Assembly: GCF_000478195.2 (NCBI RefSeq)
Contig: NZ_AUZM01000013.1
Coordinates: 47,422 to 111,421, forward strand
DNA length: 64,000 nt
Reading direction: 5' to 3'
DNA from: Lyngbya aestuarii BL J
Lineage (GTDB): Bacteria > Cyanobacteriota > Cyanobacteriia > Cyanobacteriales > Microcoleaceae
A model generated the notes under the pieces. The model did not search any database, was not told where the DNA came from, and worked only from the letters and a program-made list of their open reading frames with translations. The position numbers and the translations under genes were made by a program. This document shows, piece by piece, positions 55,960 to 64,000 of the stretch (position 1 is the stretch's first letter; each line of letters starts with the position of its first letter).

Positions 55960-57225
55960 TTATCCTTGACTATAATCAAACTGAACTGATAAGGGAACAA
56001 TTCCATGTTGACGCCAAGAGAAATAATTACCCGCTCCATAGATATCTACAGGCGGAATATTGATAATTGCCGCATCTTCAACTTTCAAAATAATTCCCAT
56101 TCCCGGCAGACTAACCATGATATTAATCAAATAATCACCCCCCCCTAAATATCGAGTAATATCTTGATATTTAAAGACACAATTCCAGTCTTCTTGAATA
56201 TTATCTAAAAATGAGTTAGCCATCCTCGGCCAAATATTAGAAACAAGAACTCCATCAGAAGTCGTTATCCGAACGGCTACTGCTAAACGAGAGATTTGTT
56301 TTTGAGCATAACCTTTGACTTCTACTTTGAGTGTTGATGTAGTTTCATCATCTTCGATAAAAGCATCAATACTGTGGAGTTCAAGCCCATGTTCTTCATT
56401 AACAATCTTGCCATTTAACTGAGAGCTAGCTCGACTAATCATGTGTTTTTCATAGGAATCAATGATGTCATCAACTTTTCCAGTTTCCCGGACAGTTCCT
56501 CCCTCTAGCCAATAAGCAACATTACATAACTTGCGAACTGCCGCCATTTGGTGGCTAACAAATAATACCGTTCTGCCTTCATTTTCGGTGATGTTTTCCA
56601 TCTTACCAAGACATTTATTTTGAAAGGCAATATCCCCAACCGCTAAGACTTCATCAACGATTAAAATCTCGGGTTCTAGATGAGCAGCAACTGCAAAAGC
56701 CAAACGAACTCGCATTCCAGAAGAATATTTTTTCACTGGTGTATCGAGGTATTTATCTACTTCAGAAAAAGCAACTATTTCATCAAATTTTTGTTTTATT
56801 TCTGCCTTGCTCATCCCCAAGATTGCACCATTAAGAAAGATATTCTCTCGCCCAGTTAACTCTTGATGAAATCCAGTTCCTACCTCCAATAAACTCGCAA
56901 CCCGACCTTTAATTGTAATTCTTCCTGTTGTGGGTTCTGTAATGCGGCTCAGAATTTTTAAGAGTGTCGATTTACCCGCACCATTATGACCAATAACTCC
57001 GACTCTATCCCCTTCTTTAATCTCAAAGGATAAGTCTTTTAACGCCCAGAATTCTTCACTACTGGGATCATTGGTTTGTTTTCCAAAAGGTTTGAGTAAA
57101 CTTTGTCCGAAAGACTTAGCCCCATTTGCCATCTGATCTCGCAGCGTAGCATAACGCTCCTGCTTTTGATGACCAATAATGTATTTTTTGCCTAAGTTTT
57201 CGACCTGAATAATTGTCTCAGACAT
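55960..57225 (-). CDS. wzt: Wzt-type ABC polysaccharide exporter, ATPase with C-terminal domain
   Basis: A 421-residue ATPase. Walker A GHNGAGKS at 79-86, signature YSSGMR at 167-172, Walker B ILIVDE at 187-192, and the His loop His225 are all present. Beyond residue 250 lies a 170-residue beta-rich Wzt C-terminal domain; in O-antigen exporters this domain binds the modified chain end and sets which glycan is exported. With the Wzm gene it forms an inner-membrane ABC exporter. A TCCGGA site lies 47 bases upstream, inside the 85-base gap after the permease gene. Confidence 0.93.
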   Translation of the reverse strand: MSETIIQVENLGKKYIIGHQKQERYATLRDQMANGAKSFGQSLLKPFGKQTNDPSSEEFWALKDLSFEIKEGDRVGVIGHNGAGKSTLLKILSRITEPTTGRITIKGRVASLLEVGTGFHQELTGRENIFLNGAILGMSKAEIKQKFDEIVAFSEVDKYLDTPVKKYSSGMRVRLAFAVAAHLEPEILIVDEVLAVGDIAFQNKCLGKMENITENEGRTVLFVSHQMAAVRKLCNVAYWLEGGTVRETGKVDDIIDSYEKHMISRASSQLNGKIVNEEHGLELHSIDAFIEDDETTSTLKVEVKGYAQKQISRLAVAVRITTSDGVLVSNIWPRMANSFLDNIQEDWNCVFKYQDITRYLGGGDYLINIMVSLPGMGIILKVEDAAIINIPPVDIYGAGNYFSWRQHGIVPLSVQFDYSQG

Positions 57226-57272
57226 ATATTTGAAGAATTACTGTTCCCTAATTGCTAAGTTTGATTAACTTT

Positions 57273-57278
57273 TCCGGA
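57273..57278 (-). promoter_or_regulatory. TCCGGA site upstream of wzt
   Basis: Palindrome in the 85-base gap, 47 bases before the ATG at 57225. Confidence 0.4.
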
Positions 57279-57310
57279 AAAATGCGTAAATTTTTTGAAA
57301 TTCAATTCAA

Positions 57311-58141
57311 TCAAATCACATCGGCAAAAGTTCGCTCTGTTTTTCGGAAGTACCAAACTCCCGTAGCAAATATTAGTACAACCAATCCAATAGACAAACT
57401 AAATCCCAACCAATAAATTTTAGTTTCTCCGCCGATAATTGCCCAACGAAACCCATCAATTACCCCAACAAGAGGATTGAGATAATAAAAAAACTTCAAG
57501 TCTTCGGGAACAATCGTGCTACTAAATCCAACGGGCGAAATATACTGACCAAACTGAACGACAAACGGCACAACATAGCGAAAATCGCGATATTTGACAT
57601 TTAGTGATGCAAACCACAACCCTCCTCCTACAGAAGCTAAGACTGCAATCAAAACAAATAACGGTAATGTAATAATTCGCCAACTGGGAATAAAGTTATA
57701 CCAAGCCATTAATCCCAGTAAAATAATTCCATAAACCAGAAAGTCAACAAAACTAACAACAACTGCACTAACAGGTACAATTAATCGCGGAAAATAAACC
57801 TTAGAAATTAAATTAGCATTCCCGATTAAACTATTACTACAGTTGGTTAGGGAATTGGCAAAAAATTGCCAAGGAAGCATCGCCGCAAAGACTAAAATTG
57901 GGTAGGGAACTCCATCGGATGGAAGTTTGGCGATTTTACCAAATACCACAGTAAATACAACCATTGCTAAAAACGGTCGAATTAATGCCCAAGCTATCCC
58001 AATAATCGTTTGCTTGTAACGAACTAAAATATCCCGCCAAGAGAGAAAGTAAAACAACTCTCTGTATCGCCACAAGTCTTGCCAATATTGGCGTTCTACT
58101 CGACCAGATTCAATGATTAATTCGGTAGAGTTTAGGGTCAT
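57311..58141 (-). CDS. wzm: Wzm-type ABC polysaccharide exporter, permease
   Basis: A 276-residue ABC-2 permease with about six membrane helices, normal for Wzm/KpsM. Landmarks are YFLSWRDILVRYKQTIIGIA, GVPYPILVFAAMLPWQFFAN, NANLISKVYFPRLIVP and the C-terminal LNPLVGVIDGFRWAI. It would form the channel through which undecaprenyl-linked polysaccharide crosses the inner membrane. It heads the minus-strand array of 24 genes, behind a 285-base regulatory region with TCCGGA and two TTTTGTAAAG-type palindromes. Confidence 0.93.
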   Translation of the reverse strand: MTLNSTELIIESGRVERQYWQDLWRYRELFYFLSWRDILVRYKQTIIGIAWALIRPFLAMVVFTVVFGKIAKLPSDGVPYPILVFAAMLPWQFFANSLTNCSNSLIGNANLISKVYFPRLIVPVSAVVVSFVDFLVYGIILLGLMAWYNFIPSWRIITLPLFVLIAVLASVGGGLWFASLNVKYRDFRYVVPFVVQFGQYISPVGFSSTIVPEDLKFFYYLNPLVGVIDGFRWAIIGGETKIYWLGFSLSIGLVVLIFATGVWYFRKTERTFADVI

Positions 58142-58232
58142 AAATGGAATTAATGAAGATAAATCATACCGGATTTAAAGCAATGAAAACAGGTTTTGTT
58201 TTCACTCCCTTTTACTAAATCAAACTTCACTA

Positions 58233-58238
58233 TCCGGA
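58233..58238 (-). promoter_or_regulatory. TCCGGA site upstream of wzm
   Basis: Palindrome 91 bases before the ATG at 58141, in ACTATCCGGATTGACC. A related CCGGTATGAT stretch (minus strand) lies nearer the gene at about 58162-58173. Confidence 0.4.
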
Positions 58239-58251
58239 TTGACCTCTGGAG

Positions 58252-58320
58252 TTTTACAAATCCCCTAGTTTTGTAAAGCTGATCGGTCTTAAGCTTTATA
58301 AATACCCTAGTTTTGTAAAA
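58252..58320. promoter_or_regulatory. Tandem TTTACAAA...TTTGTAAA palindromes upstream of wzm
   Basis: Copy 1: TTTTACAAA (58252-58260), TCCCCTAG, TTTTGTAAAG (58269-58278). Copy 2: CTTTATAAAT (58294-58303), ACCCTAG, TTTTGTAAAA (58311-58320). Right arms are 42 bases apart, about four helical turns, as in the pair near 27.8 kb. Confidence 0.5.
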
Positions 58321-58334
58321 TCCCTAAGCTGAAC

Positions 58335-58384
58335 AAGACTCTGCTTGCTTGAGATCAAATATCTCGAAACTCCAACAGAGTCTT
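58335..58384 (-). terminator. Long stem-loop downstream of the repeat-protein gene
   Basis: AAGACTCTG (58335-58343) pairs perfectly with CAGAGTCTT (58376-58384); an inner hairpin GAGAT (58351-58355) / ATCTC (58361-58365) lies between. It is 42 bases after the stop of the minus-strand gene. No T-run follows, so it is a processing or attenuation structure as well as a possible terminator. Confidence 0.45.
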
Positions 58385-58426
58385 AGATTCAACTATTCTT
58401 GCTATCCCTGATCATTTATAGATCAC

Positions 58427-59833
58427 TTAGTTTTGTGCAAATTTAGATTCGGATGCTTTTAAAGGAGAGGGAGAAACTTTGATATCATGCAGAACGTCTG
58501 ATGATTCATTGTAGGATTCAACCAGTTTTCTTAACAAACTTGGCATTTGTTCTGTTTCTGTCTCTGGTTCTTCAATCATCGATTCTGAAGCCGTATCTAA
58601 CTCCGACTCAACTGCCACAATAACTTCAGTTTTTTCCTCGGCTAAATTAACTGCGATCTTTGAATTAATTTGATTATTTTCAGGGGTAGAAGTGACCGGA
58701 GAAACAACCTCATTCGTTCTCACTTCTGAGGGCAGTTGATAAGGTTCAACTAATTTTTGCAATAATTTAGGTCTGGGATTGATCGCCGAAACTGAAGAAT
58801 TAACTGTAGATGCAACTGTTATTTGAGATGGATTTGATCTCGAAATTCTAGAAACTCTCGGTTTTTGAGATCGGTAATTAGTAACTTCCCCATCTCTCTG
58901 ACGATTCACCTCAGAAGTTGATAAAATTTCTTGGGGTTGTTCACTCGGAAAAACTGCCATCACGCTTCGAGGTTCAACCACGTATTGAGCCGCAAGTTTA
59001 GCCGAATCAGCAATAGAAAATTCAGGCATTGAAGCTTGTGAATTCTCCCTGACTTGCTGCGGTTGAGGAGTCGCCCTTGTCATCGACTGAGGTTCAACAA
59101 TATATTGAGTTGCATTTGTTGAAGAACGGTTAGACAATTGCTCTTGAGGAGCAATATTATCTGGATAAATTCCCTCAAAACCATTGCTAATCATCGTCTC
59201 AGGTTCAACGATATATTCACCCCCTATCGGTTCACCGTCAAATAGAGGAGGTGGAGCAGGAACAGGCTGTAACCCCGATGGAAAGGCAGAAACAGCCATC
59301 GGTTCATTGATGATTTCTGGCTGTGGTAATTCTTCGATCGCCATCTCAATCGGTTCTGGAGCCTGAGCATCGCCGTCAAAGTTGAGGTACTCGGGAAAAT
59401 ACTCGTTGCTGAAATTCCCCGTCGGCTTGACCTTGGGCTGTTCAATCCGAGGAAGTGGGCGAGCCTTAACCACTAAATTACCAATATCGAGTGGCGACTG
59501 TTGCCAAATTTCTGGCTCATGTGGTCTAAAATTGGAAAAATTATCAGCTTTAACCGAAGGTGTCAAGTCTTGGGTGAACATCTGTCGGGGTGGGGCAACC
59601 GACTGTTCAACGCCATCTGAGGCAGCAACCATCAAATCCTCAGCATCCATCAGAGGATTTTCCTGAACACCGAGTTTAATCGGGCCAGTCTGGTTGGGTT
59701 GCTCGAGATGCTCGTTGACAGCCATACCTGTCAGTGTACAGCCGACTGCGGTAGCAATACAGCTTAGGGCGGAATTATTGATCACACTCATAGTCAATTC
59801 AGGGTTTCTGTTTCTCTGGGTCGGCATTCCCAT
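58427..59833 (-). CDS. Pro/Glu/Ser-rich repeat protein of unknown function
   Basis: A 468-residue protein I do not recognise. It is of low complexity, rich in Pro, Glu, Ser and Val. A weakly hydrophobic stretch near the N-terminus (about 21-40, SALSCIATAVGCTLTGMAV) might be a signal or anchor. Two internal repeat families are seen: EYIVEPETM (206-214), QYIVEPQSM (243-251) and QYVVEPRSV (283-291); and LLQKLVEPY (357-365) with LLRKLVESY (433-441). Met15 (59791) is an alternative start. It is divergent from the Wza-like gene and may be an accessory envelope protein of the exporter; no enzyme motif is present. Confidence 0.7.
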   Translation of the reverse strand: MGMPTQRNRNPELTMSVINNSALSCIATAVGCTLTGMAVNEHLEQPNQTGPIKLGVQENPLMDAEDLMVAASDGVEQSVAPPRQMFTQDLTPSVKADNFSNFRPHEPEIWQQSPLDIGNLVVKARPLPRIEQPKVKPTGNFSNEYFPEYLNFDGDAQAPEPIEMAIEELPQPEIINEPMAVSAFPSGLQPVPAPPPLFDGEPIGGEYIVEPETMISNGFEGIYPDNIAPQEQLSNRSSTNATQYIVEPQSMTRATPQPQQVRENSQASMPEFSIADSAKLAAQYVVEPRSVMAVFPSEQPQEILSTSEVNRQRDGEVTNYRSQKPRVSRISRSNPSQITVASTVNSSVSAINPRPKLLQKLVEPYQLPSEVRTNEVVSPVTSTPENNQINSKIAVNLAEEKTEVIVAVESELDTASESMIEEPETETEQMPSLLRKLVESYNESSDVLHDIKVSPSPLKASESKFAQN

Positions 59834-60175
59834 CGCAAGGGAACCTCACCGGGTTCCGACCCCAATCTGAGTCGCAAAATCAAGCCCCCCAACTCGAAAT
59901 TATACGGAAGTTAGGGTTAGATCGAGTAGAATTTTACTTCCGCACACTCTCCAAATATACGAGTTATGCAATCACCATCCGGATGAATAAACAGTAATTT
60001 TGCTGATCTCCGGATCGGTGACAAACACTTCGTAAATCTAAATAGTATTTCTTGATCATTGTCGCTGTTTTCGGGGTGATATCATTCGCACAAAATCCGC
60101 CTTTCTCCCCCTTTTAAATTCCGATTTGTTTTTGCTAATTGATCATTTGTTCAGTCAAGCACTCAAACAACGTTC
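59834..60175. other. 342-base divergent regulatory region
   Basis: Lies between the repeat-protein gene and the Wza-like gene. Contains a perfect ten-base palindrome CATCCGGATG (59976-59985) and a second TCCGGA (60009-60014), 31 bases apart. No small gene recognised. Probably holds both promoters. Confidence 0.5.
59976..60014. promoter_or_regulatory. Paired TCCGGA palindromes
   Basis: CATCCGGATG at 59976-59985 and TCCGGA at 60009-60014, core-to-core 31 bases (about three helical turns), between divergent export genes. Confidence 0.42.
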
Positions 60176-62485
60176 ATGCGCGTTTCTATTCTAACTGTTT
60201 TAACTCTGAGCATTCTGACCTCTGGAAATTGTGGTGCGACTCCGCATCCTTTAACCCTGACATTCACCTCAGTTGAACAAAGAATTGCTTCTCTCCCCGA
60301 TTCAGCTTATTCTACTAATCCAGTCGGGCAACATTGGGCGCGAAGTTTTATTGAACCTTTAGTGCTACGAGGGATCATTCCTCCTCTCGACGGCAACTCA
60401 ATTCAGCCGGATCAATTCATCACTCAAGCTCAATTTTCCTCCATTCTTCAAAATGCTTTCGGCGTTAATCCTCTCCAACCGGATATCGATCCCAATCAAA
60501 ACGTTTCTCGCCTTGAAGCTTTGGTGACATTGGTTCAAGTTTTGAATTTGCAATCCCGTCAAATTACACCTGAGAGCTTAAATCGTTACTTTATTGATGC
60601 TCATAATATACCGAAATCAAACTTAAGTCAAGTTGCTGCGGCAACTGAAAATCGTTTAATTGTTAACTATCCGAATATCCGGGTTTTAAACCCCAATAAA
60701 AGTGCAACCCTTGCAGAAGTTTCTGCTTTTGTCTATCAAGCTTTAGTCAGTCTAGGAGAAGCCCCAACCCTGATTCAAACAGGCAACAACCCTCGAAATA
60801 ATCCGCGTCAGAGAACCCCATCACCACCTCAAAATCCTCGGAGTTCTTCCTCTACAATTCAAGCCATCGAAGTTGCTGAAAATACAGACTATAATCTAGG
60901 AGGAGGGGATCGGATAGCCGTTTTTGTTGCTAACTTCCCCGAACACAATGGTGAATATGCTATCTTAACCAATGGCTTGATTAATATGCCCCTTCTGGGT
61001 CAATTTAAAGTCGCTGGAATGACGATTTTACAACTGGAGAGAAATCTAGAAGCCCGATTTTCTCAAACTATGAAAAGTCCGGAAGTGACCGTAACTTTAG
61101 TTTCTGCTAGACCGTTAAATATTGCGATCGCCGGAGAAGTCAATCGTCCGGGTGCTTATGCCTTGCAACTGCAAGTAAATCCGACAGAATTTCCCACCAT
61201 TACCCAAGCCATTCAACTCGCTGGAGGAATTACCCAATCGGCTAATTTAAGAGAAATCAAAGTACAGCGAAAAATGGGTTATGGACGAGAAAAAATCATC
61301 GCTGTTAATTTGTGGGATTTATTTCAAAGTGGGGATTTGCGGCAGGATTTAACCTTAAGAGATGATGATAAAATTATCATTCCCACCTTAACTCGGGTTG
61401 ATCTGACAGAAGCATCCCAACTCGCCAATAACAATCTTTATCCTACTGAATCCCTTCCCGCTAAAATTGCCATTGTGGGTGAAGTCTTTCAACCGGGTTC
61501 CTACACCCTACAAACCGGAAGTGGAGGTGCTGTGCTAACCGTTACTCGTGCAATCCAAGAAGCAGGTGGAATTACATCAACAGCCAATTTACGTCAAGTC
61601 AAAGTCCGTCGTCCTCTCAATAATGGTCAAGAACAAATTATTGATGTGGATTTATTTGCACTATTGCAAGGGGGAGATTTACGTCAAGATGTGATCTTAA
61701 AAAATGGCGATACTATTATTATCCCAACCCTGACTGATGTTGATTTAGCAGAAGCTCCACAGCTTGTTAATAATAACTTATATTCGGCTGAATCAAAACC
61801 TATGAAAGTCGCAATTGTGGGAGAAGTTGTGCGTCCTGGGCCTTATAATTTAACCGCCGATAGTGCAAGTGGTGGATTTCTAACTGTCACTCAAGCCATT
61901 CAACAAGCCGGAGGAATTACTTCATCTGCTAATTTACGTCAAATTCAAGTGAAACGTCTCAACCGCAATGGTACTGAAGAAACAATTAATGTAAACTTAT
62001 TTGCGTTAATTCAACAAGGAGATTTACGTCAAGATGTAATCTTAAAAACTGGGGATACTATTATGATTCCTACTGCGGATAAATTAACACCGAACGAAGT
62101 AAATGATCTGGCTCGAAGTACCCTTTCTCCCAATACAATTAAAGTAAACTTTGTTGGGGAAGTGTTGCGTCCAGGAATTTTAGATGTTCCACCTAATACT
62201 CCTCTGAGTCAAGCCATTTTAGCGGCTGGAGGCTTTAATAATCGTGCCTATGAAGGAGCAGTCGAGTTAATTCGTTTATCTCCCGATGGAACCTTAGAAA
62301 AGCGAGAAATTAGTGTTAATTTTGCTGAAGGAATTACAGAAGAAAATAACCCGACTCTGCGAAATAATGATATTATTGTTGTCCGACCGACGGGATTAAA
62401 TAAACTCTCCGATGACCTTGGTAATATTCTGAATGCAACTTCACCGTTTGGAATTATTTTTCAATTAATTGAGCGTTTATTTTAA
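60176..62485 (+). CDS. Wza-like polysaccharide export protein with SLH-like N-terminus and four SLBB repeats
   Basis: A 769-residue exported protein. A signal peptide (about 1-21) is followed by an SLH-like region at about 47-195 (WARSFIEPLVLRGII, NVSRLEALVTLVQVL). A Poly_export domain lies at about 235-310 (YNLGGGDRIAVFV, GLINMPLLGQFKVAG). Four SLBB-type repeats of about 112-115 residues follow; their matching codons begin at 61118, 61463, 61805 and 62141. The repeats share GEV.(R/Q)PG, AI..AGGIT..ANLR, GDLRQD and GD.I.IPT. It would form the outer-membrane export channel or its periplasmic collar. The SLH region may bind the wall. The Wzc-like gene follows after 146 bases. Confidence 0.88.
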   Translation: MRVSILTVLTLSILTSGNCGATPHPLTLTFTSVEQRIASLPDSAYSTNPVGQHWARSFIEPLVLRGIIPPLDGNSIQPDQFITQAQFSSILQNAFGVNPLQPDIDPNQNVSRLEALVTLVQVLNLQSRQITPESLNRYFIDAHNIPKSNLSQVAAATENRLIVNYPNIRVLNPNKSATLAEVSAFVYQALVSLGEAPTLIQTGNNPRNNPRQRTPSPPQNPRSSSSTIQAIEVAENTDYNLGGGDRIAVFVANFPEHNGEYAILTNGLINMPLLGQFKVAGMTILQLERNLEARFSQTMKSPEVTVTLVSARPLNIAIAGEVNRPGAYALQLQVNPTEFPTITQAIQLAGGITQSANLREIKVQRKMGYGREKIIAVNLWDLFQSGDLRQDLTLRDDDKIIIPTLTRVDLTEASQLANNNLYPTESLPAKIAIVGEVFQPGSYTLQTGSGGAVLTVTRAIQEAGGITSTANLRQVKVRRPLNNGQEQIIDVDLFALLQGGDLRQDVILKNGDTIIIPTLTDVDLAEAPQLVNNNLYSAESKPMKVAIVGEVVRPGPYNLTADSASGGFLTVTQAIQQAGGITSSANLRQIQVKRLNRNGTEETINVNLFALIQQGDLRQDVILKTGDTIMIPTADKLTPNEVNDLARSTLSPNTIKVNFVGEVLRPGILDVPPNTPLSQAILAAGGFNNRAYEGAVELIRLSPDGTLEKREISVNFAEGITEENNPTLRNNDIIVVRPTGLNKLSDDLGNILNATSPFGIIFQLIERLF

Positions 62486-62631
62486 CAGTATAACTCTTTT
62501 TTTCGAGTCACTCACGCTAGGGAATATACACCCAGATAACAGTTTTGCTTACGGAATCTTAATCAGCAGGAGTGAAGGAGATTTTGAAGCAATTTTAACT
62601 TTTCCGCTTTTTTAACTTAACCATTTCTCCT

Positions 62632-64000
62632 ATGGCTACTCCATCTAACTCCGAAAAATTAGTTTCATCAAAGCCTGAAAAATCCCTTCCCTCTCTCCCT
62701 TCCCTTTATCAAAATCAAATCAGTCCATCCAGAGAAGGAGAAGAAAATAATTTTGGTCAAATTTTTGCGATTATTCAGCGTCGCGTTATTTTAATTACCA
62801 GTGTTGCTTTTGCAGTGGCGGCGACAATGACGTTACAAGCTATCAGAAAACCCGTTGTTTATCAATCTGGTTTTCAACTCTTAGTTGAACCTGTAAAAAG
62901 TTCTAATAAACTGGCTGGACTCACCAATAGTTACGGGGGAAAAGTCACTGAAACTTCTCTAGATTATGAGACTCAGATTCAGATTTTAAAAAGTCCTCAA
63001 CTGATTAATAAAATTATTGAAAATGAAATTTCTCCACAATATCCGCAATTGAGTTATGGTTCGATTATCAGTAAATTATCTATTTTTAGACAAGGAGAAA
63101 CAAAAATATTAAATATTCGTTATAAAGACTCTAATCCAGAGCGGGTGAAATTTGTACTCGATCAATTAGCAATTGGTTATTTAAGATATTCTCTCCAAGA
63201 ACAACAAACAAATCTCCGTCAAGGATTACTCTTTGTAGATGAACAATTACCCGAATTAATCAATCGAGTGGATACCTTACAAGCCAGACTCGAACGATTT
63301 CGACAACAATATAATTTTATCGATCCGCAAACTCAAGCCCAAAAATTATCCGCTCAAGCTGAAAATTTATCGGCTGAAAAGTTTGAAACTCAAAAACAAT
63401 TAGTTGAAGTTCAAACCCGCTACTCAATATTACAACAAGATGAAGGAGCAATTGCTGTTTTAAATTCTTCGGCAAACTATCAACAATTAATCGGTCAAAT
63501 CCGACAAATTGAAACCCTAATTGCCTTAGAATCTACCCGCTACCGTTCTAACAGCGCTCCAATCAAAAACCTACTCAACCAACGCCAAAACTTAATGCCT
63601 TTACTGAGTCAAGAAGCTCAACAAGTTTTAGGCTCTCAAGTCGCTGCTGTCACCAATGAACTATTATTATTACAAGTTCGTTTAAATGCTATTTCTCAAG
63701 CCGAAACCCAAGTCAATCGTCAACTTGAACAAATGCCGACTTTAGACCGTCAATATACTGATTTACAACGGGATTTAACCATTGCAACCAACAGTCTCAA
63801 TCGCTTTTTAGAAAAACGAGAATCTCTACAAATTGAAGGCGCTCAAACAGAAGTTCCCTGGCAAGTTCTATCTCCTCCCGCTCGTCCGGGTGCGCCTGCG
63901 GACAATTTAATCAATCAAATTATGACGGGTATTTTTGGCGGTTTAGCAGCCGGAGTAGCAGTGGCATTTCTCCTCGAACGTTTAGATAATGTATACTACT
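62632..64000 (+). CDS. Wzc-like chain-length/export protein, N-terminal part (partial)
   Basis: Open from ATG 62632 to the window edge, at least 456 residues. A Wzz-type membrane domain: membrane segment near 46-66 (QRRVILITSVAFAVAAT), then a long periplasmic coiled-coil region (SLDYETQIQILKSPQLINKI, LPELINRVDTLQARLERFRQ, LEQMPTLDRQYTDLQRDL), then the second membrane segment (GIFGGLAAGVAVAFLLERLD) just before the edge. Most family members continue into a BY-kinase; that part is outside. It would set chain length and couple to the Wza-like protein encoded just upstream. Confidence 0.9.
   Translation, partial: MATPSNSEKLVSSKPEKSLPSLPSLYQNQISPSREGEENNFGQIFAIIQRRVILITSVAFAVAATMTLQAIRKPVVYQSGFQLLVEPVKSSNKLAGLTNSYGGKVTETSLDYETQIQILKSPQLINKIIENEISPQYPQLSYGSIISKLSIFRQGETKILNIRYKDSNPERVKFVLDQLAIGYLRYSLQEQQTNLRQGLLFVDEQLPELINRVDTLQARLERFRQQYNFIDPQTQAQKLSAQAENLSAEKFETQKQLVEVQTRYSILQQDEGAIAVLNSSANYQQLIGQIRQIETLIALESTRYRSNSAPIKNLLNQRQNLMPLLSQEAQQVLGSQVAAVTNELLLLQVRLNAISQAETQVNRQLEQMPTLDRQYTDLQRDLTIATNSLNRFLEKRESLQIEGAQTEVPWQVLSPPARPGAPADNLINQIMTGIFGGLAAGVAVAFLLERLDNVYY

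Noticed and set aside
22046..62485. Window as a complete known hps locus
   Set aside because: Only HpsJ-like similarity is seen; gene order and other hps genes do not match what I recall.
1..64000. Uneven HIP1 (GCGATCGC) density as a sign of transfer
   Set aside because: HIP1 is sparser in 28-60 kb than in 7-27 kb, but it is also absent from the first 7 kb, so it does not mark the glycan locus clearly.
1..64000. tRNA, rRNA or CRISPR arrays
   Set aside because: No cloverleaf-like conserved arms and no regularly spaced identical repeats were seen.

Overview
The window reads as chromosome of a filamentous cyanobacterium, probably of the Oscillatoria/Lyngbya kind. Signs are HIP1 octamers (GCGATCGC, e.g. 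near 10097, 13169, 17897, 61124), a cyanobacterial-type apocarotenoid oxygenase and BT1 carrier, Uma2-family nucleases, a cyanobacteriochrome-type GAF protein, a cyanobacterial exosortase with PEP-CTERM clients, and an HpsJ-like protein. No tRNA, rRNA or CRISPR array was seen. Assignments rest on reading motifs and translations by eye; no database search was run.

1-21.9 kb is a mixed accessory and housekeeping stretch: a CHAT protease end, 4-hydroxyphenylpyruvate dioxygenase, an SDR enzyme, two small peptidoglycan-binding proteins, an NYN-domain protein, an APC permease, a UbiD decarboxylase, a REP-type repeat array with its RAYT transposase, a BT1 carrier, apocarotenoid oxygenase, a GT2 plus ABC-2 permease pair, a CHASE3 chemoreceptor-like protein, two Uma2 proteins, a ComFB-like protein, glyQ, a pseudouridine synthase, an NfeD-like protein and a free-standing DXCF-type GAF protein.

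22-64 kb is one large cell-surface polysaccharide region. It begins with a GT4, a WecA-like initiating transferase, a WcaF-like acetyltransferase and a YdcF-like protein. A plus-strand module follows: two PEP-CTERM proteins, a cyanoexosortase, its associated protein and an HpsJ-like protein (26.9-31.1 kb). Then 24 genes run on the minus strand from 58.1 down to 31.2 kb: a Wzm/Wzt ABC exporter, three sulfotransferases of different types, about 17 glycosyltransferases (one broken by an in-frame stop), a Wzy-like polymerase and a phytanoyl-CoA-type dioxygenase. A proline-rich repeat protein (minus), an SLH-SLBB Wza-like export protein and the start of a Wzc-like chain-length protein (both plus) close the window. 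Together they could start, extend, sulfate, polymerise and export a sulfated sheath or capsule polysaccharide.

The least expected signals are non-coding. The palindrome TCCGGA occurs about 16 times by my count, 12 of them between genes, and eight lie 47-91 bases upstream of minus-strand polysaccharide genes. A second element built from TTTTGTAAAG and its inverse recurs in three intergenic regions of the same locus. The RAYT gene is preceded by repeat units that each carry a copy of its own first codons.
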